From NCBI RefSeq assembly GCF_014191985.1, contig NZ_JACHXI010000011.1, positions 1 through 64,000 of the forward strand: a stretch of 64,000 nt of DNA. Direction: 5' to 3'. Numbering within the stretch: the stretch's first letter is position 1; the number at the start of each line of letters is the position of its first letter. The translations under genes were made by a program, and so were the position numbers. This DNA is from Azomonas macrocytogenes (GTDB lineage: Bacteria > Pseudomonadota > Gammaproteobacteria > Pseudomonadales > Pseudomonadaceae). Shown here piece by piece: positions 1-10,125 of this stretch. The notes under the pieces are model-generated. The model searched no databases. It was given only the letters and a program-made list of their open reading frames with translations, and was not told where the DNA came from.

Positions 1-104
1 AAGGCTTCGCGCATGCTGAAGTGGTGCAGGCTTTGGCGGTGATCGTGCAGGGCTTTCCAGGAGGGCAGGCCGGTGACGTCGAGCGGATTCTGGTAGTAAC
101 TCAT
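1..104 (-). CDS. pgi: glucose-6-phosphate isomerase, N-terminal part (runs off the window)
   Basis: Only the first 34 or so codons are present. The ATG is at 104 on the minus strand with a GAAGG-like ribosome binding site just upstream. The translation begins MSYYQNPLDVTGLPSWKALH and continues into HFSMREA, which matches the start of Pseudomonas Pgi (the isomerase that interconverts glucose-6-phosphate and fructose-6-phosphate). It lies 69 bp downstream of pgl on the same strand, so the two are probably cotranscribed. The catalytic part is outside the window, so the call rests on the N-terminus alone. Confidence 0.85.
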   Translation of the reverse strand, partial: MSYYQNPLDVTGLPSWKALHDHRQSLHHFSMREA

Positions 105-173
105 GGAGAAGGGCTTCCTTTGTTCGTCTTGTTATCGGTGTTGCACGACTAACGCTTGGCAAGGGTGGCTACG

Positions 174-887
174 TCAAGGGCACCAGTAGATTTCCAGAGG
201 CTGATCCAGAAACGCACGAATGGGCATTTGCAGGGGATCGCTACGCAGGGCCTGACGCAAGGTTTCCAGCTTGGCGCTGCCCTGGATGGCCAGATAGCGG
301 CGACGTGCCGAAGCCAGAACAGGATAGCTCAGGCTAATGCGCTCATAGGGTGCAACTGGTGCTCGCATCGGTACGCAGGAATCCAGGCATTGGCTGTCGA
401 GTGCAGCGGCCAAGCCGGGATTGCCGGGAAACAGAGATGCGGTATGTCCATCTTCACCCATGCCTAGCACTACCACGTCGATAGGACGGCGTAGCTCGTT
501 TATCGACTGTCCGGACAGTCGGGCAGCTTCTTCATGAGTGGGCGCTTCACGATAGAGGCCGACGAAGGTTGCCGCTGCTGCTTGGTTGCGCAGCAGGTAT
601 TGACGCACCAATGCTTCGTTGCTGTCTGCTTGGTCGACTGGCACCCGGCGCTCGTCGACCAGACCGATCTGGACGTGGCTCCAATCCAGAGGGCGACTGG
701 ATAGAGCTTCGAAGAAGGCGATAGGACTGCGTCCACCGGAAACCAGCAGACTGGCAACACCACTTGCTTCGATAGCAGCGCTCAGGGTGCCGGCTACGTC
801 ATCGGCCAGCTGCGTCGCTAGCCGAGTGGCGTCGGTCAATTCGTGGGTGCATATTTCTTTGGGCAGATCGAGATCGGAAATCGTCAT
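174..887 (-). CDS. pgl: 6-phosphogluconolactonase
   Basis: This gene hydrolyses 6-phosphogluconolactone to 6-phosphogluconate in the Entner-Doudoroff/pentose phosphate entry. The 237-residue product is the usual length for DevB/SOL-type Pgl. It shows the family segments LLVSGGRSP near the N-terminus, a VDERRVP motif, and VVLGMGEDGHTASLFPG in the middle. I start it at 887 because AAGAGG precedes that ATG and because the upstream in-frame extension does not look like Pgl. zwf and eda, the usual Pseudomonas partners, are absent here; pgi follows instead. A perfect 20-bp palindrome sits about 70 bp upstream and probably controls it. Confidence 0.93.
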   Translation of the reverse strand: MTISDLDLPKEICTHELTDATRLATQLADDVAGTLSAAIEASGVASLLVSGGRSPIAFFEALSSRPLDWSHVQIGLVDERRVPVDQADSNEALVRQYLLRNQAAAATFVGLYREAPTHEEAARLSGQSINELRRPIDVVVLGMGEDGHTASLFPGNPGLAAALDSQCLDSCVPMRAPVAPYERISLSYPVLASARRRYLAIQGSAKLETLRQALRSDPLQMPIRAFLDQPLEIYWCP

Positions 888-954
888 GCCGAAGCCTCTT
901 GCAGTGGAAGCTGCCTGATTATTGTTAACGAGAGAACTGCTGCCTAATAAAACA

Positions 955-974
955 TTGATGAAACGTTTCATCAA
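955..974. promoter_or_regulatory. perfect 20-bp palindrome upstream of pgl, LacI-family-type operator
   Basis: TTGATGAAACGTTTCATCAA is a perfect inverted repeat with a central CG, the layout typical of LacI/GalR-family operators. Its core resembles the AAACGTTT centre of the Pseudomonas Cra (FruR) operator. It lies 68 bp upstream of the pgl start and about 200 bp from the divergent GST gene. The palindrome is seen directly; the regulator is inferred. Confidence 0.6.
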
Positions 975-1176
975 GTTTTTGTTATTTGTTTGGACTGAAA
1001 GCTTCATTACCGATGAGCCTATTGGCGATGCTGTGGGCAATAGGAAATGCTCATATTGATAGGGCGATAAATGGTCGGTTGTGCTCGATAGTGTGACTAT
1101 TCGAAGAAGGGATGTTCTACGCTTTTCAGGATCGAATCTGCGTATTACCCACCGACTGATCGAACAGGTGAATGCC

Positions 1177-1872
1177 ATGCTCAAGCTTTTCTACTGGACG
1201 ACACCCAATGGCCACAAGCCGGTCCTCTTTCTCGAAGAAACCGGACTTCCTTATGAAGTGGTTCCAGTCAATATTTCCAAAGGAGAACAGTTCAATCCTG
1301 ATTTTCTGAAGATAGCGCCCAATAATCGAATTCCCGCATTAGTCGATCTTGAGCCGATTGGAGGCAAAGAGCCGCTATCTTTGTTCGAATCTGGCGCAAT
1401 TCTATTGTATTTGGCCGAAAAGACCGGACAGTTCATTTCCGGCAATATTTACCAGCGTGCCGAAGTGCTGCAATGGCTCTTTTGGCAAATGGGTGGCCTC
1501 GGACCGATGGCGGGACAGAATCATCACTTTGTGCAATATGCGCCGGAGAAGATTCCTTACGCGATCAAGCGCTACGTAGATGAAACCAATCGGCTCTATG
1601 GCGTGCTGGATCGGCGCCTGGCGGATCGCGAATTCGTTGCCGGTGGTGACTACAGTATTGCCGACATGGCGATCTATCCTTGGATTGTGCCTTATCAAAG
1701 TCAGCAACAGGATCTCAACGATTTTCCTCACCTGAAGCGTTGGTTTGAAACCATCAAGGTGCGGCCAGCAACTGTCCGAGCTTATGACCTGGCTAACCGA
1801 GTCAACCAGAATTCTACGGTATCACCAGAGTCCAGATCGATCTTGTTCGGACAAACGTCTCGTCGGAAGTAA
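1177..1872 (+). CDS. glutathione S-transferase family protein, YfcG/nu-class-like
   Basis: The 231-residue product has an N-terminal thioredoxin-like half (MLKLFYWTTPNGHKPVLFLEE, then NNRIPALVD and LFESGAILLYLAEKTG) and an all-helical GST C-terminal half (FVAGGDYSIADMAIYPW). The TPNGHK segment near residues 7-12 is typical of YfcG-type proteins, which in E. coli act as glutathione-dependent disulfide-bond oxidoreductases. I chose the ATG at 1177 because homology begins there; the frame is open back to 1081. It is transcribed divergently from pgl. The substrate is unknown, and general GSH transferase activity is also possible. Confidence 0.85.
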   Translation: MLKLFYWTTPNGHKPVLFLEETGLPYEVVPVNISKGEQFNPDFLKIAPNNRIPALVDLEPIGGKEPLSLFESGAILLYLAEKTGQFISGNIYQRAEVLQWLFWQMGGLGPMAGQNHHFVQYAPEKIPYAIKRYVDETNRLYGVLDRRLADREFVAGGDYSIADMAIYPWIVPYQSQQQDLNDFPHLKRWFETIKVRPATVRAYDLANRVNQNSTVSPESRSILFGQTSRRK

Positions 1873-2010
1873 AGCGTCTCAATGGGTAAAATTTAGACGC
1901 AGTTGGCTTAATGCAGGCGAATACCTCAACCCAACAGCTCTAGCGCAGTAAAATGGATCATCGAAAACCGTTTGTAGAAATTATCCGTGATCCATCGTGG
2001 AGTTTGCTTG

Positions 2011-3003
2011 ATGAGTAGCCTTTCAGCAGGAGTTCAAGTGATATCGCCTCGTATCGCTGCACTTTCTTCCATCCTGCTACTAGTCGGAACATGTCTGGCC
2101 GGTCAGGTCGCTGCGCTGGAACTGCCGCTGCCGCCGCCGGGCGAGGATTTAGTCGGCACAGCCCAGGTCATCGATGCCAAGTATGAGGATACGTTCGCTT
2201 CGCTCGGCGAAGTCTACGATCTGGGCTATACGGAGATGCTGGCGGCCAACCCCAAGGTCGATCCCTGGCTGCCGGGCGTCGGCACCAAGATCCTGATACC
2301 GACGCGCTTCATTCTGCCTTCCGGGCCTCGTGAAGGCGTGGTAATCAATCTGGCCGAGTATCGCCTCTATTATTTTCCCAAGGACAAACCGGTGGTTTAC
2401 ACCTATCCGATCGGTATAGGTCGCGAAGGTTGGGAATCACCGGTTTCGACTACTAGGATTGCCGGTAAGGTCGCCAATCCGGCTTGGTATCCACCAGAAT
2501 CGATCCGTGCAGAGCATGCCGCCGATGGCGATCCTTTACCAAAGATCGTCCCGCCAGGGCCGGATAATCCGTTGGGGCCATTCAAGTTGCAGCTGGGGTT
2601 GGCTGGTTATCTGATCCATGGTTCCAATAAACGCTTTGGTATCGGTACGCAAACCAGTCATGGTTGCTTTCGTTTGTATAACTTTGATATCGAAGAATTG
2701 TTCGGCCTGATTCCCGTTGGTACGCCGGTGCGCATCGTCAACGAGCCTTACAAGTATGGACGTAGTCAAAATCTGCTTTATCTGGAAGCACATGCACCAC
2801 TGAACCGTGCCAACGATCCCTCTCAGACGGATCTGCAGAATCAGGCGGTCAATGCCTTGCTCAAACGCAGCGAGGCTGACCACAACCTATATGTGAATCT
2901 GGAGAAGGTTCGCGAAGCGGTGAATGCCGAAACAGGTGTTCCGGCGGAAGTCGCACAGCCGACGGAATACATCGATGTCCAGGCCAGTGAGTATCCGCAC
3001 TGA
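2011..3003 (+). CDS. L,D-transpeptidase (YkuD/ErfK family), paralogue 1
   Basis: A periplasmic enzyme that forms 3-3 peptidoglycan cross-links or attaches a lipoprotein to peptidoglycan. The product (330 residues from the 2011 ATG) has a hydrophobic export signal around residues 12-35 ending near VAA/LELPLPP, a LysM-like segment with the pattern LGYTEMLAANPKVDPWLPG, and the YkuD domain. The domain carries HGSNKRFGIG and the catalytic SHGCFRL, with Cys at about residue 219. A 1987 GTG start is also open. It is a close paralogue of the gene at 23932-24906, sharing most motifs word for word. It stands alone, 138 bp after the GST gene. Confidence 0.9.
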   Translation: MSSLSAGVQVISPRIAALSSILLLVGTCLAGQVAALELPLPPPGEDLVGTAQVIDAKYEDTFASLGEVYDLGYTEMLAANPKVDPWLPGVGTKILIPTRFILPSGPREGVVINLAEYRLYYFPKDKPVVYTYPIGIGREGWESPVSTTRIAGKVANPAWYPPESIRAEHAADGDPLPKIVPPGPDNPLGPFKLQLGLAGYLIHGSNKRFGIGTQTSHGCFRLYNFDIEELFGLIPVGTPVRIVNEPYKYGRSQNLLYLEAHAPLNRANDPSQTDLQNQAVNALLKRSEADHNLYVNLEKVREAVNAETGVPAEVAQPTEYIDVQASEYPH

Positions 3004-3270
3004 CGGATACCATTGAGAGTGTATGAAGCGGTTTTCTGTGCGCGACTATTACCGCTTCCGCCAGTGGTTTCGGTATTGTTGCCGAGACGAAGCGATTGAT
3101 CCTTGCTGGCGAAGCGGGCGTGGCGCTATGTGGCGGCACTAAAATGAGATGAGCTAACGCGACGTATTGGCCGAGTCCAATATTCATATCGGTTGCAGTA
3201 TTATTTCTGGCCACGCTTGTTCGTCTTCCGAGGCAATGCGTTTCGTTACCCCCTCACAAGGAAACTAGGT

Positions 3271-3801
3271 ATGTCAAATATTGGTATCTTCTACGGCAGT
3301 AGTTCTGGCGTAACAGGAAAAGTGGCCGAGAAGCTCGCTGAGTTGTTGGGTGAAGATCGTTGCGATCTTTACAATATGGAAGAAGATTTTGTCGATTTCG
3401 ACGACATGCTGAAATACGACCACCTGTTGTTCGGTTGTTCCACTTGGGGATCGGGCGAAGTGCAGAACGATTGGCGCGATCCGTTACTGGATCTGGATAA
3501 CGAAAAACCGGATTTTTCAGGCAAGACTATCGCTTTGTTTGGCGCAGGCGACTACAAGGCGCATGGTGAGCAGTTTGTCAGTGCACTTGGCGTGCTGTAC
3601 GACAAGTTTAAAGCTCGCGGAGCAACTCTGGTCGGAGCTTTTCCGACCGATGGTTATACTTACGAATACTCTTTTGCTGTACGTGATGAGAAATTCGTCG
3701 GGTTGCCTTTCGACAAAATAAATGAAGCGGGCAAAACCAAGGAACGCCTTGAGCGTTGGGTTGCCATCCTCAAGGAAGAGTTTCTGCCTGCAGGCGAATA
3801 G
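3271..3801 (+). CDS. long-chain flavodoxin
   Basis: A 176-residue FMN-binding electron carrier. The N-terminal phosphate loop IFYGSSSGVTGKVA (near residues 5-18) is the flavodoxin signature, followed by FGCSTWGSGEVQNDW and LFGAGDYKAHGEQF around the flavin. The length and the 20-residue insertion near GYTYEYSFAVRDEKFVGLP fit the long-chain class. The ATG at 3271 is preceded by AAGGAAACTAGGT; the frame is open upstream to 3193 but without similarity. It converges with cspD. Its electron partners cannot be told from the sequence. Confidence 0.93.
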   Translation: MSNIGIFYGSSSGVTGKVAEKLAELLGEDRCDLYNMEEDFVDFDDMLKYDHLLFGCSTWGSGEVQNDWRDPLLDLDNEKPDFSGKTIALFGAGDYKAHGEQFVSALGVLYDKFKARGATLVGAFPTDGYTYEYSFAVRDEKFVGLPFDKINEAGKTKERLERWVAILKEEFLPAGE

Positions 3802-3837
3802 GACGATATGAGCCTGGTGCCATCCTGATCACTTGAA

Positions 3838-3869
3838 CAATGGCAGCCGGCCAAGATCGGCTGCCATTG
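3838..3869. terminator. 12-bp-stem hairpin between flavodoxin and cspD
   Basis: CAATGGCAGCCG and CGGCTGCCATTG form a perfect 12-bp stem with an 8-nt loop between two convergent genes. There is no T-tract on either side, so it could end transcription in both directions or only stabilise 3' ends. Confidence 0.55.
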
Positions 3870-3894
3870 CCAAAGTGAATACCGTATGTTGTCT

Positions 3895-4149
3895 CTAGAC
3901 ATCCACCATGCTTCTTTGCGAAACGGCGGGAGTTTCTCTAGTACTCTCTGCCGAACATATATTCGTCGCATGCAGACCCTTGGGTCCCTGCAGAATATCG
4001 AACATGACCGCCTGCCCAGCTTTCAGAGTCCGGTAGCCGTCCATCTGAATAGCTGAATAATGGGCGAACAGGTCTTCATCCCCGCCATCTGCTACTATGA
4101 ACCCATAGCCCTTGGCGTTGTTGAACCACTTGACCTTACCGCTAAGCAT
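3895..4149 (-). CDS. cspD: cold-shock-domain protein CspD
   Basis: An 84-residue single OB-fold nucleic-acid-binding protein. It starts MLSGKVKWFNNAKGYGFI and contains the RNP1-like KGYGFI and RNP2-like DLFAHYS motifs. The C-terminal tail beyond residue 67 is typical of CspD rather than CspA. In E. coli, CspD binds single-stranded DNA and inhibits replication in stationary phase. The ATG at 4149 has AGAGGGA upstream. It lies divergently next to clpS-clpA, as in other gammaproteobacteria, with a shared intergenic promoter region of about 240 bp. Confidence 0.93.
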   Translation of the reverse strand: MLSGKVKWFNNAKGYGFIVADGGDEDLFAHYSAIQMDGYRTLKAGQAVMFDILQGPKGLHATNICSAESTRETPAVSQRSMVDV

Positions 4150-4391
4150 GCTGTTATCCCTCTGCAAAAGACCCCATTGCTGGGGTGGTATCCACTGAAT
4201 TATCAAGTTATGAAGCATGTCCGCCTGTTGGACATGACCTCCAGATTGAGGTGCCCTGGATGGTTACTATGTTTGTATCATCATGTTACTTTCAGTCAAG
4301 GCTTCTTGTCGGGTTTATCTAGCCCACCTTACATTACATTGAATATTTCATATTCGACCCCATAATTCCTGTGATGGAAAATACTGTAGCG

Positions 4392-4757
4392 ATGCGTGCG
4401 ATTTTGCCGATTCGACTAATATGCAACCAAGATCGCCCCGATGCAGACGAGGATAGCGACGGTTCTGGAGTGGCTTTGCAAGAGGCCAAGCCAGACCTTC
4501 AGGCACCTCCTCTGTATCGTGTTGTCATGTTTAATGATGATTACACGCCTATGGACTTCGTGATCGAAGTACTGGAAGGTATCTTCAACCACGACAAAGA
4601 AGTGGCTACAAAGATCATGTTGACTGTTCACACTCAAGGTAAGGCGGTCTGTGGCCTGTTCACCCGCGATGTTGCTGAAACCAAGGCAATGCAAGCGAAT
4701 CAGTATGCGAGGGAGTGCCAGCATCCGTTGTTATGCGAAATTGAGAAGGATGGTTGA
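4392..4757 (+). CDS. clpS: ATP-dependent Clp protease adaptor ClpS
   Basis: A 121-residue adaptor that delivers N-degron substrates to ClpA. The folded domain shows [22 protein letters not shown], then [20 protein letters not shown] and the ending [18 protein letters not shown]. The acidic flexible N-terminal arm (residues about 12-35) is also present. I use the ATG at 4392 because Pseudomonas ClpS starts with a matching MxAIxxIRL segment. An ATG at 4374 and a GTG at 4371 are also in frame. clpA follows after 29 bp, so the two form an operon. Confidence 0.93.
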   Translation: MRAILPIRLICNQDRPDADEDSDGSGVALQEAKPDLQAPPLYRVVMFNDDYTPMDFVIEVLEGIFNHDKEVATKIMLTVHTQGKAVCGLFTRDVAETKAMQANQYARECQHPLLCEIEKDG

Positions 4758-4786
4758 CCCGACTGCTTGGGTAAGAGGTGAAGGTT

Positions 4787-7057
4787 ATGTTGAACCGTGA
4801 GCTCGAAGTCACTCTGAATTTGGCTTTCAAAGAGGCACGTACCAAGCGCCATGAATTCATGACGGTTGAACACCTCTTGTTGGCTCTACTCGACAATGAA
4901 GCAGCTGCAACAGTCTTGCGTGCCTGTGGTGCGAGCTTGGATAAGCTACGCCATGACCTGCAGGAATTTATTGAATCTACAACTCCATTGATTCCTCAAC
5001 ATGATGAGGAGCGGGAAACCCAGCCGACTCTTGGGTTCCAGCGCGTTCTACAGCGTGCGGTATTTCATGTTCAGAGTTCCGGCAAGCGGGAAGTTACCGG
5101 AGCCAATGTGCTGGTCGCGATCTTCAGTGAACAGGAAAGCCAGGCTGTCTTTCTGTTGAAACAGCAGAATGTTGCCCGGATTGATGTCGTCAACTATATC
5201 GCCCATGGAATTTCCAAGGTTCCTGGACAATCCAGCAACTCTGACAACGAGCCTGATGTGCAGGAAGAGGAAAACAATGAAGCCGCTTCCGCAAATCAAC
5301 CGCTCGATACCTATGCCAGTAATCTGAACGAGCAGGCCCGCCAGGGGCGTATCGACCCGTTGGTTGGTCGCGAGCGTGAAGTCGAACGCGTTACCCAGGT
5401 ACTTGCCCGTCGTCGCAAGAATAACCCGCTGTTGGTTGGCGAGGCTGGGGTAGGGAAAACAGCTATTGCCGAAGGGTTGGCCAAGCGAATAGTCGATAAG
5501 CAGGTCCCGGAGTTGCTTGCGGAAAGCGTAGTCTATTCTCTGGATATGGGGGCCTTGCTAGCAGGCACCAAATATCGTGGCGACTTCGAAAAACGTTTTA
5601 AAGCTCTCTTGAATGAGCTGCGCAAGCGTCCACACGCAATTCTTTTCATCGATGAAATACACACGATCATTGGTGCTGGAGCTGCTTCAGGTGGAGTTAT
5701 GGATGCATCCAACTTGCTCAAGCCGCTACTCTCTTCTGGTGAAATCCGCTGCATAGGTTCCACTACCTTTCAAGAATACAGAGGCATTTTCGAAAAAGAT
5801 CGTGCCTTGGCTCGTCGCTTCCAGAAAATCGACGTAGTCGAACCTTCGGTAGAAGATACTATTGGTATTTTGAGAGGGTTGAAGTCTCGTTTCGAGCAGC
5901 ATCATGGTATCGAATATAGTGATGAATCCTTGCAGGCTGCAGCAGAACTGGCTTCTCGGTATATCAATGACCGACACATGCCAGACAAGGCCATTGATGT
6001 AATCGACGAAGCTGGTGCTTTCCAGCGTCTGTTGCCAGCGGCGGATCGGGCCAAGTGTATCGATGTATCCCAAGTCGAGGATATCGTAGCGAAAATTGCG
6101 CGTATCCCACCAAAACACGTCAATAGTTCAGATAAGGAACTGCTGCGTAATCTGGAGCGTGATCTCAAACTCACAGTCTTTGGCCAGGACGAAGCAATCG
6201 ACTCTCTTGCAACTGCAATTAAATTGTCGAGAGCAGGGCTCAAGGCTCCGGATAAGCCAGTTGGGTCCTTTTTGTTTGCCGGTCCTACCGGCGTTGGCAA
6301 GACCGAGGCTGCACGCCAGCTTTCCAAGGCCCTTGGGGTGGAGCTGATTCGCTTCGATATGTCCGAGTATATGGAGCGTCATACAGTGTCGCGCCTGATT
6401 GGTGCTCCTCCTGGATACGTTGGTTTCGACCAAGGGGGATTGCTGACCGAAGCTGTTACCAAGACACCCCATTGTGTTCTTCTGCTCGATGAAATCGAAA
6501 AGGCACACCCGGAAGTCTTCAATTTGCTTTTACAGGTCATGGATCACGGCACTTTGACCGATAACAACGGACGTAAGGCTGATTTTCGTAACATCATCCT
6601 GATCATGACCACCAATGCGGGCGCTGAAATCGCATCACGTGCTTCAATAGGTTTTACTAAGCAGGATCACAGCACGGATGCGATGGAGGTAATCAAGAAG
6701 AGCTTTACGCCAGAGTTCCGCAATCGGTTGGATGCTGTCATCCAGTTTGGTCGTTTGAGTCATGAGGTGATCAAGAGCATTGTCGACAAGTTTCTTGTTG
6801 AGCTGCAGGCTCAGCTTGAAGACAAGCATGTAATGCTGGAGGTGACCAACGTGGCGCGAGGATGGCTGGCCGAGCGAGGTTATGATGCCCAGATGGGAGC
6901 TCGTCCAATGGCTCGATTGATTCAGGAAAAGATCAAGCGGCCTTTGGCTGAAGAAATACTGTTTGGCGATCTTTCAGAGCATGGTGGAGTGGTACACATC
7001 GATATTAAGGACGATGATCTGGTTTTCGATTTTGAAACAGCTACTGAAATGGCCTGA
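4787..7057 (+). CDS. clpA: ATP-dependent Clp protease ATP-binding subunit ClpA
   Basis: A 756-residue AAA+ unfoldase of the ClpAP protease. It has an N-terminal double-Clp repeat domain (residues 1-140) that docks ClpS, a first AAA module with [13 protein letters not shown] and [12 protein letters not shown], and a second with [13 protein letters not shown] and [14 protein letters not shown]. The D2 region holds the [14 protein letters not shown] pore-loop region. There is no ClpB-type middle coiled coil. The start [14 protein letters not shown] at 4787 has AAGAGGTGAAGG in front. It is the second gene of clpS-clpA and ends at a strong bidirectional terminator shared with infA. Confidence 0.97.
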   Translation: MLNRELEVTLNLAFKEARTKRHEFMTVEHLLLALLDNEAAATVLRACGASLDKLRHDLQEFIESTTPLIPQHDEERETQPTLGFQRVLQRAVFHVQSSGKREVTGANVLVAIFSEQESQAVFLLKQQNVARIDVVNYIAHGISKVPGQSSNSDNEPDVQEEENNEAASANQPLDTYASNLNEQARQGRIDPLVGREREVERVTQVLARRRKNNPLLVGEAGVGKTAIAEGLAKRIVDKQVPELLAESVVYSLDMGALLAGTKYRGDFEKRFKALLNELRKRPHAILFIDEIHTIIGAGAASGGVMDASNLLKPLLSSGEIRCIGSTTFQEYRGIFEKDRALARRFQKIDVVEPSVEDTIGILRGLKSRFEQHHGIEYSDESLQAAAELASRYINDRHMPDKAIDVIDEAGAFQRLLPAADRAKCIDVSQVEDIVAKIARIPPKHVNSSDKELLRNLERDLKLTVFGQDEAIDSLATAIKLSRAGLKAPDKPVGSFLFAGPTGVGKTEAARQLSKALGVELIRFDMSEYMERHTVSRLIGAPPGYVGFDQGGLLTEAVTKTPHCVLLLDEIEKAHPEVFNLLLQVMDHGTLTDNNGRKADFRNIILIMTTNAGAEIASRASIGFTKQDHSTDAMEVIKKSFTPEFRNRLDAVIQFGRLSHEVIKSIVDKFLVELQAQLEDKHVMLEVTNVARGWLAERGYDAQMGARPMARLIQEKIKRPLAEEILFGDLSEHGGVVHIDIKDDDLVFDFETATEMA

Positions 7058-7069
7058 TATGACAAGCCC

Positions 7070-7103
7070 AATAAAAAGCCCAGCATATGCTGGGCTTTTT
7101 ATT
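7070..7103. terminator. bidirectional intrinsic terminator between clpA and infA
   Basis: A continuous perfect palindrome with the stem AAAAAGCCCAGCA and a TTTTT run on one side and AAAAA on the other. It sits between two convergent genes and should terminate both. Confidence 0.9.
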
Positions 7104-7112
7104 ATCTGCAAA

Positions 7113-7331
7113 TCAGCGTGCACGATAGGTTATGCGCCCCTTGCTCAAATCGTAGGGGGTCAACTCCACCCGAACCTTATCACCAGTAAGAATTCGAATA
7201 TAGTTCTTGCGCATCTTTCCAGAAATATGTGCAGTAACGACGTGCCCATTTTCCAACTCCACACGAAACATGGTGTTGGGTAGGGTGTCGACGACAGTAC
7301 CTTCCATTTCGAAGCTGTCTTCTTTCGACAT
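7113..7331 (-). CDS. infA: translation initiation factor IF-1
   Basis: A 72-residue S1/OB-fold protein that binds the ribosomal A site during initiation. It begins [20 protein letters not shown] and ends KGRITYRAR, the standard IF-1 pattern at the standard length. It lies downstream of bpt on the same strand, as in Pseudomonas, with about 100 bp between them that probably holds its own promoter. Confidence 0.97.
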
Positions 7332-7430
7332 GCAGTAGGGTCCTCGGTATCGAATGATTATCCAAGCTTACTTTCAGGGCTTGAAAAACGCGCAGTATTT
7401 TGCCTGATTATAAAAGCCAAGGCCAATTTT

Positions 7431-8138
7431 TCAGGTCAGCTTGATCCAGCGCTGATTGATCAAAAGTTCAATAGGGCGATATTCGGTCTTGTAGTTCATC
7501 TTGCGGCAATTTTTGATCCAGTATCCTAGGTATACAGCTTTCAAGCGGAGGCGTGCGGCTTCGCGGACTTGCCAGAGAATAGCGTAGCGACCAAGGCTGC
7601 GACGCTCCTCGTCAGGATCGTAAAAGGTATAAACTGCTGAGAGCCCATTCGGCAGAACATCGGTTACCGAAACAGCAAGCAGTTTTCCTTCATGGCGAAA
7701 CTCATAAAAGAAGGAAAATGGCAGTTCTCTGACCAAAAAGGTATTGAATTGATCCTTGCTGGGGGGGTACATATCGCCATCAGCATGCCGCTTCTCGATA
7801 TAGTAGGCATAGAGCGAATAATATTCTTCAGTGAATACTGGGCGTACAGCTTTCACCTGAAGATCGGTGTTTCGCTTGAGAATGCGTTTTTGCTGACGAT
7901 TGAGAACAAGGCTGGCCGAGGGGATCCTGGCTGGAATACAAGCAGTGCAGCTTTGGCAATGAGGCCGATAAAGGTGATCGCCACTTCGCCGAAAACCTAT
8001 TTCGGAAAGATTTGCATAGACATTTGTATCCATGGGTTGGCTAGGATCCAGAAATAGGGTCGTAGCTTGCTCGTCCGGCAAGTAGCTGCAGACATGCGGC
8101 TGTGTCGCATAAAATTTGAGGCGAGCCAGTGAAGTCAT
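7431..8138 (-). CDS. bpt: aspartate/glutamate leucyltransferase (Bpt/Ate)
   Basis: A 235-residue aminoacyl-tRNA-protein transferase that adds leucine to N-terminal Asp or Glu, making N-degrons read by ClpS-ClpAP. The N-terminal Cys-rich signature is present (PHVCSYLP, then [14 protein letters not shown]), as are ADGDMYPPS and the C-terminal [20 protein letters not shown]. The ATG at 8138 is preceded by CGAGGG. Its companion aat lies just upstream, and clpS-clpA lies 0.4 kb away on the other strand, so the whole N-degron pathway is clustered here. Confidence 0.95.
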   Translation of the reverse strand: MTSLARLKFYATQPHVCSYLPDEQATTLFLDPSQPMDTNVYANLSEIGFRRSGDHLYRPHCQSCTACIPARIPSASLVLNRQQKRILKRNTDLQVKAVRPVFTEEYYSLYAYYIEKRHADGDMYPPSKDQFNTFLVRELPFSFFYEFRHEGKLLAVSVTDVLPNGLSAVYTFYDPDEERRSLGRYAILWQVREAARLRLKAVYLGYWIKNCRKMNYKTEYRPIELLINQRWIKLT

Positions 8139-8263
8139 GGTCAACCCTCGAACCTTTTCCAAAGCAGTTTAAGCCAGCTGGCAGATGACGACTAGAGAAA
8201 GCCTGCCATGCCCGTATTGGCGTCGACATGATAAGTCGGATTCGATCGTAATAAGCATTTCAT

Positions 8264-8947
8264 TCAACGAAGCTTCCAGTTGCTTTCTCCGGGTTTTCCC
8301 AGATATTCATTCAGTACACACTTGAATTGACCGCGCGAAATCGAGCGAGCTCCGAAGCTAGTCAGATGCTGCGTATGCATCTGACAATCGACCAGCATAA
8401 AACCTCTCGCCTTTAGGTATTCAATCAGGGCTACGAATCCAACTTTTGACGCATCGTTAGCTCGGCTGAACATCGATTCGCCAAAAAAAAGCTGCCCCAT
8501 CGCCAAACCATACAAGCCTCCGACAAGGCGATCTTCTTGCCAAACTTCGACGGAATGCGCTATCCCCATTTCGTGTAGTTGCTGATAGGCGACTTGCATT
8601 GCGTCGGTTATCCAGGTTCCATTGGTATAGTTACGTGGTCCCGCGCATTCGCAAATGACTTCGCTGAATGACTGATCAAAACTGACTTGGTAGCTTCCGC
8701 TGCGAATACGCTTGCTCAGGCTGCGAGAGATATGCAATTCGTCAAGGCCCAAGACAGTTCGAGGGTCTGGAGACCACCACATCAACGGCTGTCCTTCCTG
8801 ATACCAAGGAAAGCAGCCGTGCCGGTAAGCAGCAATGAGTCGCTCTGGAGACAGATCACCGCCGGCTGCAAGCAGGCCATTGGGTTCGGCCAAGGCTGCT
8901 TCCAGCGGTGGAAAATGTAGGTCGTTGCATTTTAACCAAGTTAGCAT
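8264..8947 (-). CDS. aat: leucyl/phenylalanyl-tRNA-protein transferase
   Basis: A 227-residue enzyme that transfers Leu or Phe from tRNA to proteins with N-terminal Arg or Lys. It shows [26 protein letters not shown], the core [23 protein letters not shown], and [25 protein letters not shown] at 8947 matches the family start, although no clear ribosome binding site precedes it. It begins only 7 bp after the trxB stop, so it is probably translated from the trxB message. Confidence 0.95.
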   Translation of the reverse strand: MLTWLKCNDLHFPPLEAALAEPNGLLAAGGDLSPERLIAAYRHGCFPWYQEGQPLMWWSPDPRTVLGLDELHISRSLSKRIRSGSYQVSFDQSFSEVICECAGPRNYTNGTWITDAMQVAYQQLHEMGIAHSVEVWQEDRLVGGLYGLAMGQLFFGESMFSRANDASKVGFVALIEYLKARGFMLVDCQMHTQHLTSFGARSISRGQFKCVLNEYLGKPGESNWKLR

Positions 8948-8954
8948 AGGATTT

Positions 8955-9983
<1,029 letters not shown>

Positions 9984-10125
9984 TCAAACTTGCCGGGTAT
10001 GCTACACCGAAGCCTGGTAAACCCCTAATTGCAGGGAACCGACCTGACGTAAAATCGACAACCTCGTACAATACCTAGTCCCGGACAGTAGATCTGAAGC
10101 GTCGAAGACGCAGGAAGCACGTGTT

